A stretch of DNA of 64,000 nt, taken from positions 558,001 to 622,000 of the forward strand of contig NZ_AP027362.1 in the NCBI RefSeq assembly GCF_030295935.1, written 5' to 3'. Below are positions 1 through 10,643 of the stretch, in pieces (the first letter of the stretch is position 1; each line of letters begins with the position of its first letter). The notes beneath the pieces were generated by a model that saw only the letters and a list, made by a program, of their open reading frames with translations, searched no databases and was not told the origin of the DNA. Made by a program: the position numbers and the translations under genes. The DNA comes from Thalassotalea piscium (GTDB lineage Bacteria; Pseudomonadota; Gammaproteobacteria; Enterobacterales; Alteromonadaceae).

Positions 1-60
1 ATTATGTTAGATTTAAGTCATCAACTCAGCCGACAAAACTATAAGTTTGTGAGTAGATAA
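1..60 (+). other. possible 3' end of an upstream gene
   Basis: The first frame is open from the window edge to a TAA at 58-60 and would give a C-terminus ending NYKFVSR. It may be the tail of a gene that starts outside the window. It is too short to identify and could be chance. The stretch 61-175 shows no gene, only a small palindrome (CCGCTTAAGCGG, about 125-136) that could act as a terminator or operator. Confidence 0.25.
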
Positions 61-175
61 AGCTAGTAAAGGTTAAGTGTCGCTTGATGTTAGCGCCTTC
101 GCTAATTTTAGCCAATGTTTTTTCCGCTTAAGCGGCAAGTCGACATTATGCCTACATTATATAAAGGAGTATTAA

Positions 176-583
176 ATGAAGAATGTATATATTTTTTTAG
201 GACTATTAGCCATAAGTACCTCAGGTGTTGCGGCAAAATTTAAGCATCAACCAATTAGTCTTGAGGCTACATCTTATGTAAAGCAAAGTCTAAAATTAGA
301 TGAGTTACTTAAACACTGTGATGAATACGGCTATGAAATCTATGCTACAGGTGTTACGACTAAAAAATATGGTGGGGAAATCACTGAAATTGTTGAGTGG
401 ACTGTTACGGATAATATCGGTACTAAAATGGATTTACACCTTTATGGATTTGAAACGACAAATGGCAAAATTACTGCTAAATTGTCATTAATTCATAAGT
501 CTGAAGATTGGCAATATTACCTTGATGAGTGTAAAGCACAGAACAAAAAATTATCTACAACAGATAGCTACACATTAATGTGA
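176..583 (+). CDS. small exported protein of unknown function
   Basis: A 135-residue protein preceded by a strong AAAGGAG ribosome-binding site, which supports the ATG at 176. Residues 1-20 form a typical Sec signal peptide with a hydrophobic core and an end resembling GVAA, so the mature protein of about 115 residues should be periplasmic or secreted. The mature part is polar, with two cysteines (in HCDEYG and DECKAQ) that could form a disulfide. I do not recognise the family. It stands alone, about 160 bp upstream of an XRE regulator on the same strand; a link between the two is possible but unsupported. Confidence 0.65.
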   Translation: MKNVYIFLGLLAISTSGVAAKFKHQPISLEATSYVKQSLKLDELLKHCDEYGYEIYATGVTTKKYGGEITEIVEWTVTDNIGTKMDLHLYGFETTNGKITAKLSLIHKSEDWQYYLDECKAQNKKLSTTDSYTLM

Positions 584-741
584 CTGTTTTTACTTCTTTA
601 AACGGTTTAACCAATTTATATTTTGATGCTTAGTAAGGCCTATTTTAGGCGCCTGTCGTTAAATTGACGTAAACATGTCGTATACAAATAAGGATTTTTT
701 TTACAGGATACAGTTTCGATTTATCTATGTGAGAAATACAA

Positions 742-1341
742 ATGGAAATGATAATAAACGCTGAAAAAGTTATAGCAGAACGTAAAATAAGAGCTTGGAG
801 TCAGCAACACTTAGCTGATGCTAGCGCTGTGAGTTTAAGAACTATTCAAAGGGTAGAGAATAATAGTTCTGGCTCCTTAGAAACAATTAAAGCATTAGCA
901 TCTTGTTTTGAGCTCGATGTAGATATGTTATTCGAGCCTAAAATTGAAGCTATTAATAAAAATCAGAAATTAAAGGCTAGAGTAAAGCCTAAACTTCTCG
1001 CTCTCTTTTCGTTTACTTTAGTATTGCTTAGCAGTGTTATATTTATCGTGCCAACAAGTATGGCATCCAATATAACAATTAATGCGGGGAGTATAAAAAC
1101 CAATACCAATGAAGGTTACAGTATATATACTGATAATGTTGTGATCTTTTTACCTAAAGGTATGCCGCATAAAGTGTTAATTGATTCTAATTGGGAAGCT
1201 AACTCATCATCCTCTTCTATTGGTGGTATTAAAATTTATTTTGAGCACTCTGTCATTTCCATTGATCAAGCTTCAATCACAACAACTGAGAGTGGGACTA
1301 AAATCACAACAGAATATGCTAAATTCTCAAAATCTGAGTAA
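742..1341 (+). CDS. XRE-family regulator with a C-terminal membrane anchor and extracytoplasmic tail
   Basis: Residues about 7-65 form a Cro/C1-type helix-turn-helix (WSQQHLADASAVSLRTIQR, then ETIKALASCFELDVDMLF), the usual DNA-binding unit of XRE regulators. A single hydrophobic segment at about residues 83-104 (LLALFSFTLVLLSSVIFIV) follows. The last ~95 residues, rich in Ser, Thr and Asn, would lie outside the cytoplasm if the helix crosses the membrane. This layout suggests a one-component membrane sensor, but the tail matches no sensor domain I know. An inverted repeat with GCGCCAA arms (1365-1394) follows the stop. An in-frame ATG two codons later is an alternative start. Confidence 0.7.
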   Translation: MEMIINAEKVIAERKIRAWSQQHLADASAVSLRTIQRVENNSSGSLETIKALASCFELDVDMLFEPKIEAINKNQKLKARVKPKLLALFSFTLVLLSSVIFIVPTSMASNITINAGSIKTNTNEGYSIYTDNVVIFLPKGMPHKVLIDSNWEANSSSSSIGGIKIYFEHSVISIDQASITTTESGTKITTEYAKFSKSE

Positions 1342-1364
1342 TATACTGCTAACAAAAGACTATA

Positions 1365-1394
1365 GCGCCAATAGTTAATTACAGATTTTGGCGC
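1365..1394. terminator. possible weak terminator hairpin
   Basis: Arms GCGCCAA (1365-1371) and TTGGCGC (1388-1394) flank a 16-base loop just after the XRE regulator. No run of T follows, so intrinsic termination is uncertain. Confidence 0.3.
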
Positions 1395-1501
1395 TTGCTA
1401 AATTGCACCCTCCATTAGCATCGAATACAAGATCTCAATTATTTTCCTAAGACGGGACTAGTGCCACTACCTCTATTCATTGGCGCAAAAATCAATATGC
1501 T

Positions 1502-2506
1502 CTAATGTGACGAAAATAGTTTTTTTCTTACTGTTGCTCGATATTCTCTTGGGGTTATATCTAACTCTTGTTTAAATAGCCGAGTAAGTTGTCCTGGGTC
1601 TTGATAACCGACTTGGTAAGATATTTCTTGTATAGATAAATTACTTGAAGCGAGTAATTCCTTCGCCATTTCTACTTTCTGGCGTTGCCAAAATTTTATC
1701 GCATTAATGCCGTTAGCGGCTTTAAATCTGCGCGTTAAAGTGCGTTGGCTTATGCCAAATTGTTTGGCTAATTCAGCCATTGAAAGGTTTGCATTTAAAT
1801 TAGTGCGCATCCAAAACTGAATTTGGCTGATCAGCTCATCAGGGTGACGGTCAACGGCACCTTCTAAATAGCGCTGCTGCTCGTAGGGCTTTCTTATTTC
1901 GTGTGAAAAGTTACGCTCAACGTGTTGTGCTGCGTTTCTACCATAAATTTCAAATATAATATGAACAACAATATCGGCCAGTGCATTTAAACTTGCCGCG
2001 CAATAAATACGATCAGATTGAGTAATAAAAAAGTCTGGTTTTAACTCTACTTTAGGGTAGTTACGACGAAATTGGTCAACATAATGCCAGTGCGTTGTTG
2101 CAGAATGGTAATCTAGTACGCCTGATTCGGCCATAAAACACACGCCTGTTCCGCCGCCAATTAATGTAGTGCCTTTATGCCAAATAGTATTTAGCCAGCT
2201 CACCAGTTTAGGGTTTTTTAATAAGGCTGGTCTTGGGTTACGCCATAGGCTAGGAATAAAAGCGTAATCAGGTAATAAAGCATTATCGACATCAGTATCT
2301 GGCATTAGCTTAATGAGTGAACGTGTTGACACTGGCTTATTACTTTCAGCGACCATTTGAATATTGAGTTTTGCTGCCGATTTGTTTTCTTGATAGGCCA
2401 AAGCTTCTCCTGCTCTTAACATTTCTACGGGCAAGCTTACGCTAGTGGCGAGCATGTGATCATATAGTATTAGTGAGATAGTAATTTGTTGTCGTTTCAA
2501 ACTCAT
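1502..2506 (-). CDS. GlxA-family AraC-type transcriptional regulator
   Basis: A 334-residue protein with two parts. Residues about 10-190 resemble the DJ-1/PfpI-like domain of GlxA regulators (LIGGGTGVCFMAESGVL around the position of the family's nucleophile elbow). Residues about 225-330 are an AraC-type double helix-turn-helix (SMAELAKQFGISQRTLTRR and IQEISYQVGYQDPGQLTRL). Members often control amine or amino-acid catabolism, but the target here is unknown. It is transcribed divergently from the FabY-like synthase across 135 bp, so that gene is a possible target; this is inference from position only. Confidence 0.85.
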   Translation of the reverse strand: MSLKRQQITISLILYDHMLATSVSLPVEMLRAGEALAYQENKSAAKLNIQMVAESNKPVSTRSLIKLMPDTDVDNALLPDYAFIPSLWRNPRPALLKNPKLVSWLNTIWHKGTTLIGGGTGVCFMAESGVLDYHSATTHWHYVDQFRRNYPKVELKPDFFITQSDRIYCAASLNALADIVVHIIFEIYGRNAAQHVERNFSHEIRKPYEQQRYLEGAVDRHPDELISQIQFWMRTNLNANLSMAELAKQFGISQRTLTRRFKAANGINAIKFWQRQKVEMAKELLASSNLSIQEISYQVGYQDPGQLTRLFKQELDITPREYRATVRKKLFSSH

Positions 2507-2641
2507 AAATAACTATTCTTAATTTAATTTAACTTATTTGGCCATAATGGCATATTTATTGGCTTTAATTAACGGTTTTTTTGATCTTTTTAGCCTTAAA
2601 CTAACGGTTATTAAACTAAGTGTATAAGAGATATAAAAATA

Positions 2642-4537
2642 ATGACTGCTTTACCTGTTATTGTTGGCATGGGCGGCATTAATGCTGCTGGTCGTACATC
2701 ATTTCATCAAGGCTTCCGCCGTATTGTAATAGAAAAACTAAATGCTGAAGCGAGAGAAGAAACCTTTGTTGGTCTTGCAACGTTAATGAATATATTGCGC
2801 TGTGAAAATGGCCAGTTACTCGATCAGCAAGATAATGTTTATGCGCGTAGCGATGTTGAAGCTAAGTTTGGTAAACAAATTTTAGCGGGCACATTAATTC
2901 GTAAAATTGAAAAAAACCATTTTGATCCAGACGCAACGCCTTGGCAGCAAAAATTAACTATGCAATCAACCGAACAAGCAATTTGTTTTGAGACAGCATT
3001 GAAAGACTTGCCTAAGCCATTACCAAGAGCGTGGAAAGTAACAGATATTGGTGAGAAAAGAGTGCGTGTTGAAATTCAAGGTGAACTGTCACTGAAACAA
3101 GATTCAGTTCGTGACAACCCAATTAAGGCAGCTGGACAATTTCCTACAGGCTTTGAGCCAGCAAAACTTTACAATTCACGTTATCAACCACGAGGGTTAC
3201 AAGCGACAATTTTTGGTGCTGCAGATGCAATATATTCAACTGGTTTTAGTTGGGCTGATATTGCAGATAAAGTGACACCAGATCAAATTGGTACCTATTC
3301 GGCATCTGTTTTTGGTCAAACACAAGCTGAAGGTTTGGGTGGTATGATGCAAAACCGCCAAAAAGGTGAGCGCGTATCAACGAAAAACTTGGCATTAGGT
3401 TTAAACACCATGTCAACTGACTTTATCAATGCTTATGTTACTGGCAGTGTTGGTACTACCTTTACTTCTACCGGCGCTTGTGCAACTTTCTTATATAATT
3501 TAAAAGCCGCTGTTAATGATATACAATCAGGTCGAATTAGATTAGCTATTGTTGGCAGTAATGACTGCGCGATAACACCAGAAGTTGTTGAAGGTTTTGG
3601 TAATATGAGCGCGTTAGCTAATGAAGAAGGGCTTAAAAAATTAGATAACACTGACAATGTTGACCATCGACGTACTAGTCGTCCGTTTGGCCAAAACTGT
3701 GGCTTTACTATTGGTGAGGCTGCACAGTTTTTAGTGATTATGGACGATAGTTTAGCGTTAGAGCTTGGCGCTGATGTGCTTGGTTCAGTTGCTGATGTTT
3801 TCACTAATGCCGACGGTATCAAAAAATCAATTACAGCTCCAGGCCCAGGTAATTATATTACTATGGCTAAGTCAGTTGCTTTAGCTAAAAGTGTACTGGG
3901 TGAAGAGGCAGTTCAACAACGTAGTTTTATTTTAGCTCATGGTTCAAGTACACCACAAAACCGAGTAACAGAGTCGTTAATATATGACCGAATAGCGCGC
4001 AGTTTTAACATTAATAATTGGCCAGTTGCTGCACCTAAAGCATACGTTGGACATACTATTGGACCTGCAAGCGGAGACCAGGTAGCGTGGGCATTAGGTG
4101 TTTTTGCACATAATATTATGCCGGGAATAACTACCATAGATAAGGTCGCAGAAGACGTTTACGCTGAGCGTTTAAATATTGCCACCGATCATTGGCATTG
4201 CCAAAATATGGATGTTGCTTTTATTAATTCTAAAGGTTTTGGTGGCAACAATGCTACTGCTACTGTCTTTTCAGCTAAAGTTACCCTTAAAATGATTGAA
4301 AAGCGCTATGGTAAAGCAGCAATGAATGCGTATTTAGACAAAAATGAAAAAGTAAAAATTGCGCAGCAAGCTTACCAAGAGCAAGCTGATTTAGGTAATT
4401 TTGAGTTAATCTATCGCTTTGGCGATGGCTTAGTAGATGATGAAAAAATCGAAATTAGTGATACTAAAATTACACTACCAACATTTGCACAAGCTATTGA
4501 CTTACCAAGTACTAATCCATTTGACGATATGGTTTAG
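2642..4537 (+). CDS. fabY: FabY-like beta-ketoacyl-ACP synthase
   Basis: A 631-residue thiolase-fold condensing enzyme, much longer than the ~410 residues of FabB/FabF. The catalytic triad is visible: Cys280 in TSTGACATF, His433 in ILAHGSSTP and His471 in AYVGHTIGP. The size and the ~200-residue N-terminal extension match Pseudomonas FabY, which condenses acetyl-CoA with malonyl-ACP to start fatty-acid synthesis in place of FabH. Whether this protein initiates or elongates cannot be read from sequence. It stands alone, is followed by a strong hairpin (4551-4583), and is divergent from a GlxA-type regulator. Confidence 0.8.
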   Translation: MTALPVIVGMGGINAAGRTSFHQGFRRIVIEKLNAEAREETFVGLATLMNILRCENGQLLDQQDNVYARSDVEAKFGKQILAGTLIRKIEKNHFDPDATPWQQKLTMQSTEQAICFETALKDLPKPLPRAWKVTDIGEKRVRVEIQGELSLKQDSVRDNPIKAAGQFPTGFEPAKLYNSRYQPRGLQATIFGAADAIYSTGFSWADIADKVTPDQIGTYSASVFGQTQAEGLGGMMQNRQKGERVSTKNLALGLNTMSTDFINAYVTGSVGTTFTSTGACATFLYNLKAAVNDIQSGRIRLAIVGSNDCAITPEVVEGFGNMSALANEEGLKKLDNTDNVDHRRTSRPFGQNCGFTIGEAAQFLVIMDDSLALELGADVLGSVADVFTNADGIKKSITAPGPGNYITMAKSVALAKSVLGEEAVQQRSFILAHGSSTPQNRVTESLIYDRIARSFNINNWPVAAPKAYVGHTIGPASGDQVAWALGVFAHNIMPGITTIDKVAEDVYAERLNIATDHWHCQNMDVAFINSKGFGGNNATATVFSAKVTLKMIEKRYGKAAMNAYLDKNEKVKIAQQAYQEQADLGNFELIYRFGDGLVDDEKIEISDTKITLPTFAQAIDLPSTNPFDDMV

Positions 4538-4550
4538 GCGCTAACCATTA

Positions 4551-4583
4551 TACGTTAGACCCGAGTCCTTAGGGTCTAACGTA
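4551..4583 (+). terminator. 12-bp perfect hairpin after the FabY-like gene
   Basis: Arms TACGTTAGACCC (4551-4562) and GGGTCTAACGTA (4572-4583) pair perfectly around a 9-base loop, 13 bases after the stop codon. The following sequence is A-rich rather than T-rich, so it may work as a 3'-end stabiliser rather than a classical intrinsic terminator. The rest of the 4584-4925 gap shows no gene or recognised motif. Confidence 0.55.
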
Positions 4584-4925
4584 AAAATAAATGTAATAAA
4601 TTCTTATCTTTGAAGACTACCTGAATTAAAATAGCGTTAATAATATGTAAATGCCGCTTGACATAATATGTCATAGCGATTAATTTGTATTTTAACTCGG
4701 GGAGTTGGCGTTCTTTCTAGTTTCTGCTGTAGGTTGTTTATTGTTAAATAGCGGTGATTTAAATTAATTGCAGCATTTAATAATTACCATACTTTTTTAA
4801 GTACGGCAGAGCGATATGCAAATAGATCAGCTGCACGAAAAAAGTTTCACTAATTAATTGGTAGTAGTCGTTATAAAAACGCTACTGCTTTATATGGAAA
4901 TTAACTAATAATAAAGAGGTTTACA

Positions 4926-5639
4926 ATGTCTGCAAATCCACTACAAGCGTGTTTCGACGTGCTACTTTCACCTGCTAAAGCTTTTTCTAGTGTTAAAGAT
5001 AAAAAAGGTTGGGCATGGTTACCATTTTTTCTTGTTATAGCGTCTACTTCAGCCGTATTTGTTCATTATTTTAGTGTGGTTGATATTAACTGGTTTCAAG
5101 AGCAATCTTTAGAGCAAGCGGCAGCAATGACCGGAATGACTTACGATGAACTAAAAGCGGCATCATCTGAGGCTGACGCGACAAGTGCAATGCTTCAAAC
5201 AACTATATCGGTTGTTATTAGCTTAATTGCCGTTAATTTGTTGGTAGCCATATACTATCTACTTGCAACAAAAATTATGGCAAAAAATGATTACGGCTTT
5301 AAAAACTGGTTCGCTTTCAGCTGGTGGGCAAGCTTGCCTTTAGTTGTAAGTAGCTTGGCATCGATATTAGTTTTATTATTCGCAGTTGATAGTAATATTT
5401 CGATGAATGATCTCCAACCGACCAGTTTAAATAGTTTAATTTTCTCACTTGATCAGTCTCATGCTTGGTATAACTTTCTTGAGGCAATTAATTTATTTAG
5501 TCTTTGGATGATTGCCATTGCCAGTGTTGGATTAAAAACATGGCTAAATATTGATATTAAAAAGGCGAGTATTATAGCTGCCATTCCATCGATCGCTATT
5601 TATGGCTTATGGGCAATATACATTCTGTTTGTTGCTTAA
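4926..5639 (+). CDS. Yip1-family integral membrane protein
   Basis: A 237-residue membrane protein preceded by AAAGAGG. It opens with the amphipathic stretch NPLQACFDVLLSPAKAFSSV, usual for bacterial Yip1-domain proteins. About five hydrophobic segments follow (near 31-48, 94-115, 134-156, 185-203 and 213-235). The bacterial family has no settled biochemical role. It lies 83 bp upstream of an efflux operon on the same strand and may be co-transcribed with it, which hints at a role in assembling or tuning the transporter. Confidence 0.7.
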   Translation: MSANPLQACFDVLLSPAKAFSSVKDKKGWAWLPFFLVIASTSAVFVHYFSVVDINWFQEQSLEQAAAMTGMTYDELKAASSEADATSAMLQTTISVVISLIAVNLLVAIYYLLATKIMAKNDYGFKNWFAFSWWASLPLVVSSLASILVLLFAVDSNISMNDLQPTSLNSLIFSLDQSHAWYNFLEAINLFSLWMIAIASVGLKTWLNIDIKKASIIAAIPSIAIYGLWAIYILFVA

Positions 5640-5722
5640 TTTCGTTCTCTGTTCCAATCACCAATGAATACCAAGTGGGTAAAGTTGCTCGCTTGGTTTA
5701 ACACACTACATTAGGTTTTAGC

Positions 5723-6922
5723 ATGAAAAAAGCACTAATTGTTACTGCGGCAATCGCAACTTTAGTTGCCTTGGCATACTTTAAAAAGTCAGGACAAGAA
5801 CAGGCAATTGAAGTAAAAGTAGAAGAAGTTCAAGTTGAAAATATTAAGCGTTCAATTTTAGCTTCAGGCACCTTAGTATATAAAGAGCAGGTACAACTTC
5901 GTTCAGAAGTTATCGGCCAAGTAAAAGAAATGCTAATTGAAGAGGGTGACGAGGTGAGCAAAGGGCAGGTACTAATGCGCCTTGAACCTCGTACATTTAT
6001 GGCAGATGTTGAGCAGCAAGAAGCCTATGTTCGGCTACAAACTATTGCAATTGAACGTCAGCAAAAACATCTTGAAAACCTAGCTGCGCAATGGCAAAGA
6101 AAACACGATTTATATAAGCTTGAAATTATAGGGCAAGATGCTTATGAACTTATAGATAACCAATATGCACTTGCAAAAATTGATTTACGCTCGCGTCAAG
6201 AGTCGTTATTGCAAGCACAAGCCACCTTAGATAAAGCACAAGAAAGATTAGATAAAACTGTTTTTAAATCGCCTATTGACGGTATTGCAACGTCTGTTGA
6301 CATAAAAAAAGGTGAAACTGCCATTAGTGGTACTACTAATATTTCAGGATCAAATTTAATCACTTTAGCCGACCCCTCATCAATACTTATTGAAGTACAA
6401 GTTGATGAAGCCGATATTGCTAACATTGAAGTGGGCCAAGAGGCTGATATTTTTGCAGTTGCATTTCCCGATGAAGCGCTTAAAGGTAAGGTACAAAACA
6501 TAGCAACCTCAGCTAAAAGGGCCGCTGGTCGACAAGGGTTAAGTTTCACGGTTAAAATTCTTTTGGACGACTCTGGTGCAGTAGCTGTGCGTCCGGGGAT
6601 GAGTTGCCGCGCTGAAATATTTACCCAAACTAAAGATAAAACCTTAGCTGTCCCAAGTGAATCGATTGTTTTTTTAAAGCCTGAAAAGAACAAAGGTGAC
6701 AATGATAGCGAGAGTAAAGACTTCGACGAAAAAAGCTATGTGTATATAGTTAACGACGATAAAGCTAAAAAAGTAGAAGTTAAGCTTGGTATTTCAAATG
6801 ATCGATATCAAGAAGTACTTTCGGGTATTAAAACGGGCGATAAAGTGATTACAGGTCCTGCAAGAGCGTTAAGTAAACTAAAAGATTCAAGCTTAATTAA
6901 AATTGCTAAGAAAGAGGCTTAA
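5723..6922 (+). CDS. macA: MacA-like periplasmic adaptor of a tripartite efflux pump
   Basis: A 399-residue membrane-fusion protein. Residues 1-20 form an N-terminal membrane anchor or signal. A lipoyl/barrel-sandwich half follows ([19 protein letters not shown], residues ~70-90), then a long helical hairpin (~100-180), the second lipoyl half ([16 protein letters not shown]) and a beta-barrel/MP domain. The adaptor links the inner-membrane ABC permease to an outer-membrane TolC-type channel. Its stop is two bases before the ATPase start, so the genes form one operon. MacA is the closest well-known match; the substrate (macrolide, peptide, haem or toxin) is not readable. Confidence 0.83.
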   Translation: MKKALIVTAAIATLVALAYFKKSGQEQAIEVKVEEVQVENIKRSILASGTLVYKEQVQLRSEVIGQVKEMLIEEGDEVSKGQVLMRLEPRTFMADVEQQEAYVRLQTIAIERQQKHLENLAAQWQRKHDLYKLEIIGQDAYELIDNQYALAKIDLRSRQESLLQAQATLDKAQERLDKTVFKSPIDGIATSVDIKKGETAISGTTNISGSNLITLADPSSILIEVQVDEADIANIEVGQEADIFAVAFPDEALKGKVQNIATSAKRAAGRQGLSFTVKILLDDSGAVAVRPGMSCRAEIFTQTKDKTLAVPSESIVFLKPEKNKGDNDSESKDFDEKSYVYIVNDDKAKKVEVKLGISNDRYQEVLSGIKTGDKVITGPARALSKLKDSSLIKIAKKEA

Positions 6923-6924
6923 TA

Positions 6925-7713
6925 ATGGACGAGGCTCAAAGTGCGACTAATGCAAGTAACAATACCGACACTAAGGTAACATCGGCTGATAAAAATGTGA
7001 TTATTGCGTTAAAAAAGATAGCCAAGCGATATGAAATGGGAGGAGAGGAGTTTTACGCGTTAAATAACCTCGACTTGGATATATTTCAAAATGATTATCT
7101 AGCGATTATTGGGCCTTCTGGCTCAGGTAAGTCAACCTTAATGAACTTGTTAGGTTGTTTAGATTACCCAACATCAGGAGAGTACTTACTAAAAGATAAA
7201 GATGTTGCTCAAATGAATGAATCTGAACTGGCAGGTATACGTAATTTAGAAATAGGTTTTATCTTTCAAAGCTTTAATTTATTGCCAAGAGCAACGGCAT
7301 TACAAAATGTAATGCAGCCGCTTATTTATCGAGGGATTGCATTAAAAGAGCGAAAAATACAAGCCGGCGAAGCATTAACTCGGGTCGGCTTAAAAGATCG
7401 TATGCATCATGTACCTAATCAGTTATCAGGTGGACAACGCCAACGTGTTGCTATTGCGCGTGCTTTAGTTACCAACCCTGCAATTTTATTGGCAGATGAA
7501 CCAACTGGTAACTTAGACTCGTCGACAACAACGGAGATAATGGCGTTATTTGACAAGCTTCACCAAGACGGTCAAACGCTTATTGTGGTCACTCATGAAC
7601 AAGAAATAGCCGATCGGTGTCATCGAGTTATTCGACTACGAGATGGTGAGCTTGTTTCAGATACGTTAAATACAACGTCGGCAGATGGTACAAGAGAGGC
7701 TGTTTATGTCTAG
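6925..7713 (+). CDS. MacB-type ABC transporter ATP-binding protein
   Basis: A 262-residue ATPase of the LolD/MacB/FtsE class. Walker A is GPSGSGKST (residues 63-71), the signature is [15 protein letters not shown], and Walker B leads to [11 protein letters not shown], the TGNLDS ending being typical of this class. The first ~25 residues are a polar extension rich in Ser, Thr and Asn. In E. coli MacB the ATPase and permease are fused; here they are separate genes, as in many marine gammaproteobacteria. It overlaps the permease gene by 8 bp, which suggests translational coupling. Confidence 0.9.
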   Translation: MDEAQSATNASNNTDTKVTSADKNVIIALKKIAKRYEMGGEEFYALNNLDLDIFQNDYLAIIGPSGSGKSTLMNLLGCLDYPTSGEYLLKDKDVAQMNESELAGIRNLEIGFIFQSFNLLPRATALQNVMQPLIYRGIALKERKIQAGEALTRVGLKDRMHHVPNQLSGGQRQRVAIARALVTNPAILLADEPTGNLDSSTTTEIMALFDKLHQDGQTLIVVTHEQEIADRCHRVIRLRDGELVSDTLNTTSADGTREAVYV

Positions 7714-8941
7714 TTTTTTCTTTAAAGTATATGAAAGCACACGAGCTGCAGCGCTGTCAGTTAAGGCGCACGGTTTTCGAAGCTTTCTAACTACCTTAGG
7801 CATAATTATTGGTGTTACCTCTGTTATAGCAGTGGTATCAGTTATGCAAGGTTTAAGTGGTAGCATTACTAAACAGTTTGATGGCATGGGCACTAATGTC
7901 TTAAATGTCAATTCATTTACGCCGAAAAAAGAACGTCTACAAGGGAAAAATGCTAAGTTAAACTATAACGATTTCTTAGAGATAAAGTACAAGGTTTCTG
8001 GGATCAGTAATATCACTCCAACAGTAATGGCAATGGGACAAAACTCTGTTGTTCAGTACAAAGGTGAATCGACAACAACTCAGGTCACCGGTACAGGCTC
8101 TTCCTATCAAATGTTGTATGGTGTTTATCCAGAACAAGGGCGCTTTTTTAATGTAAGTGATGATAAAAGTCGCCGACGAGTTGCTGTGCTAGGCCCTTCT
8201 ATTCTCGACAAACTAGAAATAAAAGGTGACCCATTAGGACAATACCTAATGATTGGTGGCGAATGGTTTAAAGTGATTGGCGTTTTAGAAAAGCGCGGCA
8301 AAATATTTGGCTTTGACCAAGATAATTATATTTTATTACCTTACTCAACAACACAAGCATTACTTGGTGGTGCTGAAGAGCCTGATATTATGATTTCTAT
8401 GCAGGTTGACGATGCCAATCAAATCGATGGGGTAAAACAGGTTATTACCAATATTTTACGACGTAATCATAACTTAGCAGAAGGGCAGAATAACGACTTT
8501 AAAATAAGTACAGCAGAGCAAATGCTAGAAACTGTTAATAACTTAACCTCTACAACTACTATGGTGTTGAGTGGTGTTGTTGGTATTTCTTTACTTGTTG
8601 GCGGCATAGGTATTATGAATATTATGCTGGTGTCAGTGACTGAACGCACTCGTGAAATAGGCATTCAAAAAGCGTTGGGCGCGACCCGTTTTGATATTTT
8701 AATGCAGTTTCTTATTGAAGCCATTTTTCTTTGTTTGCTTGGGGGAGTTATCGGTTTAGCGTTAGGTTACGGCGCAGGGGCCTTGGTGAGTAGTTTAATT
8801 GAACTTCCTGCAGCTACTGTTCCTGGTTGGGCAATTGCCTTGTCACTAGGCTTTAGTGCGGGTGTTGGTGTTATTTTTGGCATAATACCAGCGGCAAAAG
8901 CTGCTAATTTAGATCCGATTGATGCATTACGGTATGAGTAA
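7706..8941 (+). CDS. MacB-type ABC transporter permease
   Basis: A 411-residue permease with FtsX topology: a transmembrane helix near residues 24-46, a long periplasmic domain (~47-280), and three C-terminal helices around 283-310, 335-365 and 372-400. The [21 protein letters not shown] motif just after the second helix is a MacB-family hallmark. I chose ATG 7706 rather than the in-frame ATG at 7685, because AGAGAGG sits just upstream of 7706 and the upstream codons lie inside the ATPase reading frame. With the adaptor and ATPase it should form a mechanotransmission-type pump that exports substrate from the periplasm. Confidence 0.87.
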   Translation: MSSFFFKVYESTRAAALSVKAHGFRSFLTTLGIIIGVTSVIAVVSVMQGLSGSITKQFDGMGTNVLNVNSFTPKKERLQGKNAKLNYNDFLEIKYKVSGISNITPTVMAMGQNSVVQYKGESTTTQVTGTGSSYQMLYGVYPEQGRFFNVSDDKSRRRVAVLGPSILDKLEIKGDPLGQYLMIGGEWFKVIGVLEKRGKIFGFDQDNYILLPYSTTQALLGGAEEPDIMISMQVDDANQIDGVKQVITNILRRNHNLAEGQNNDFKISTAEQMLETVNNLTSTTTMVLSGVVGISLLVGGIGIMNIMLVSVTERTREIGIQKALGATRFDILMQFLIEAIFLCLLGGVIGLALGYGAGALVSSLIELPAATVPGWAIALSLGFSAGVGVIFGIIPAAKAANLDPIDALRYE

Positions 8942-8994
8942 TTTTGATTAGCTCATAGTGTATAAATCTTTGGATGATTTTTTAGCCGATAAGA

Positions 8995-9026
8995 AAAAGG
9001 CTCTAGAATGTGCTAGAGCCTTTTGT
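8995..9026 (+). terminator. intrinsic terminator after the MacAB-like operon
   Basis: Arms AAAAGGCTCTAG and CTAGAGCCTTTT surround a 6-base loop, about 55 bp after the permease stop. The A/T edges make it potentially bidirectional. Confidence 0.8.
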
Positions 9027-9043
9027 AAATTATTATGCTGTTA

Positions 9044-10623
<1,580 letters not shown>

Positions 10624-10643
10624 TCAATTCGCATTCATAGGGG

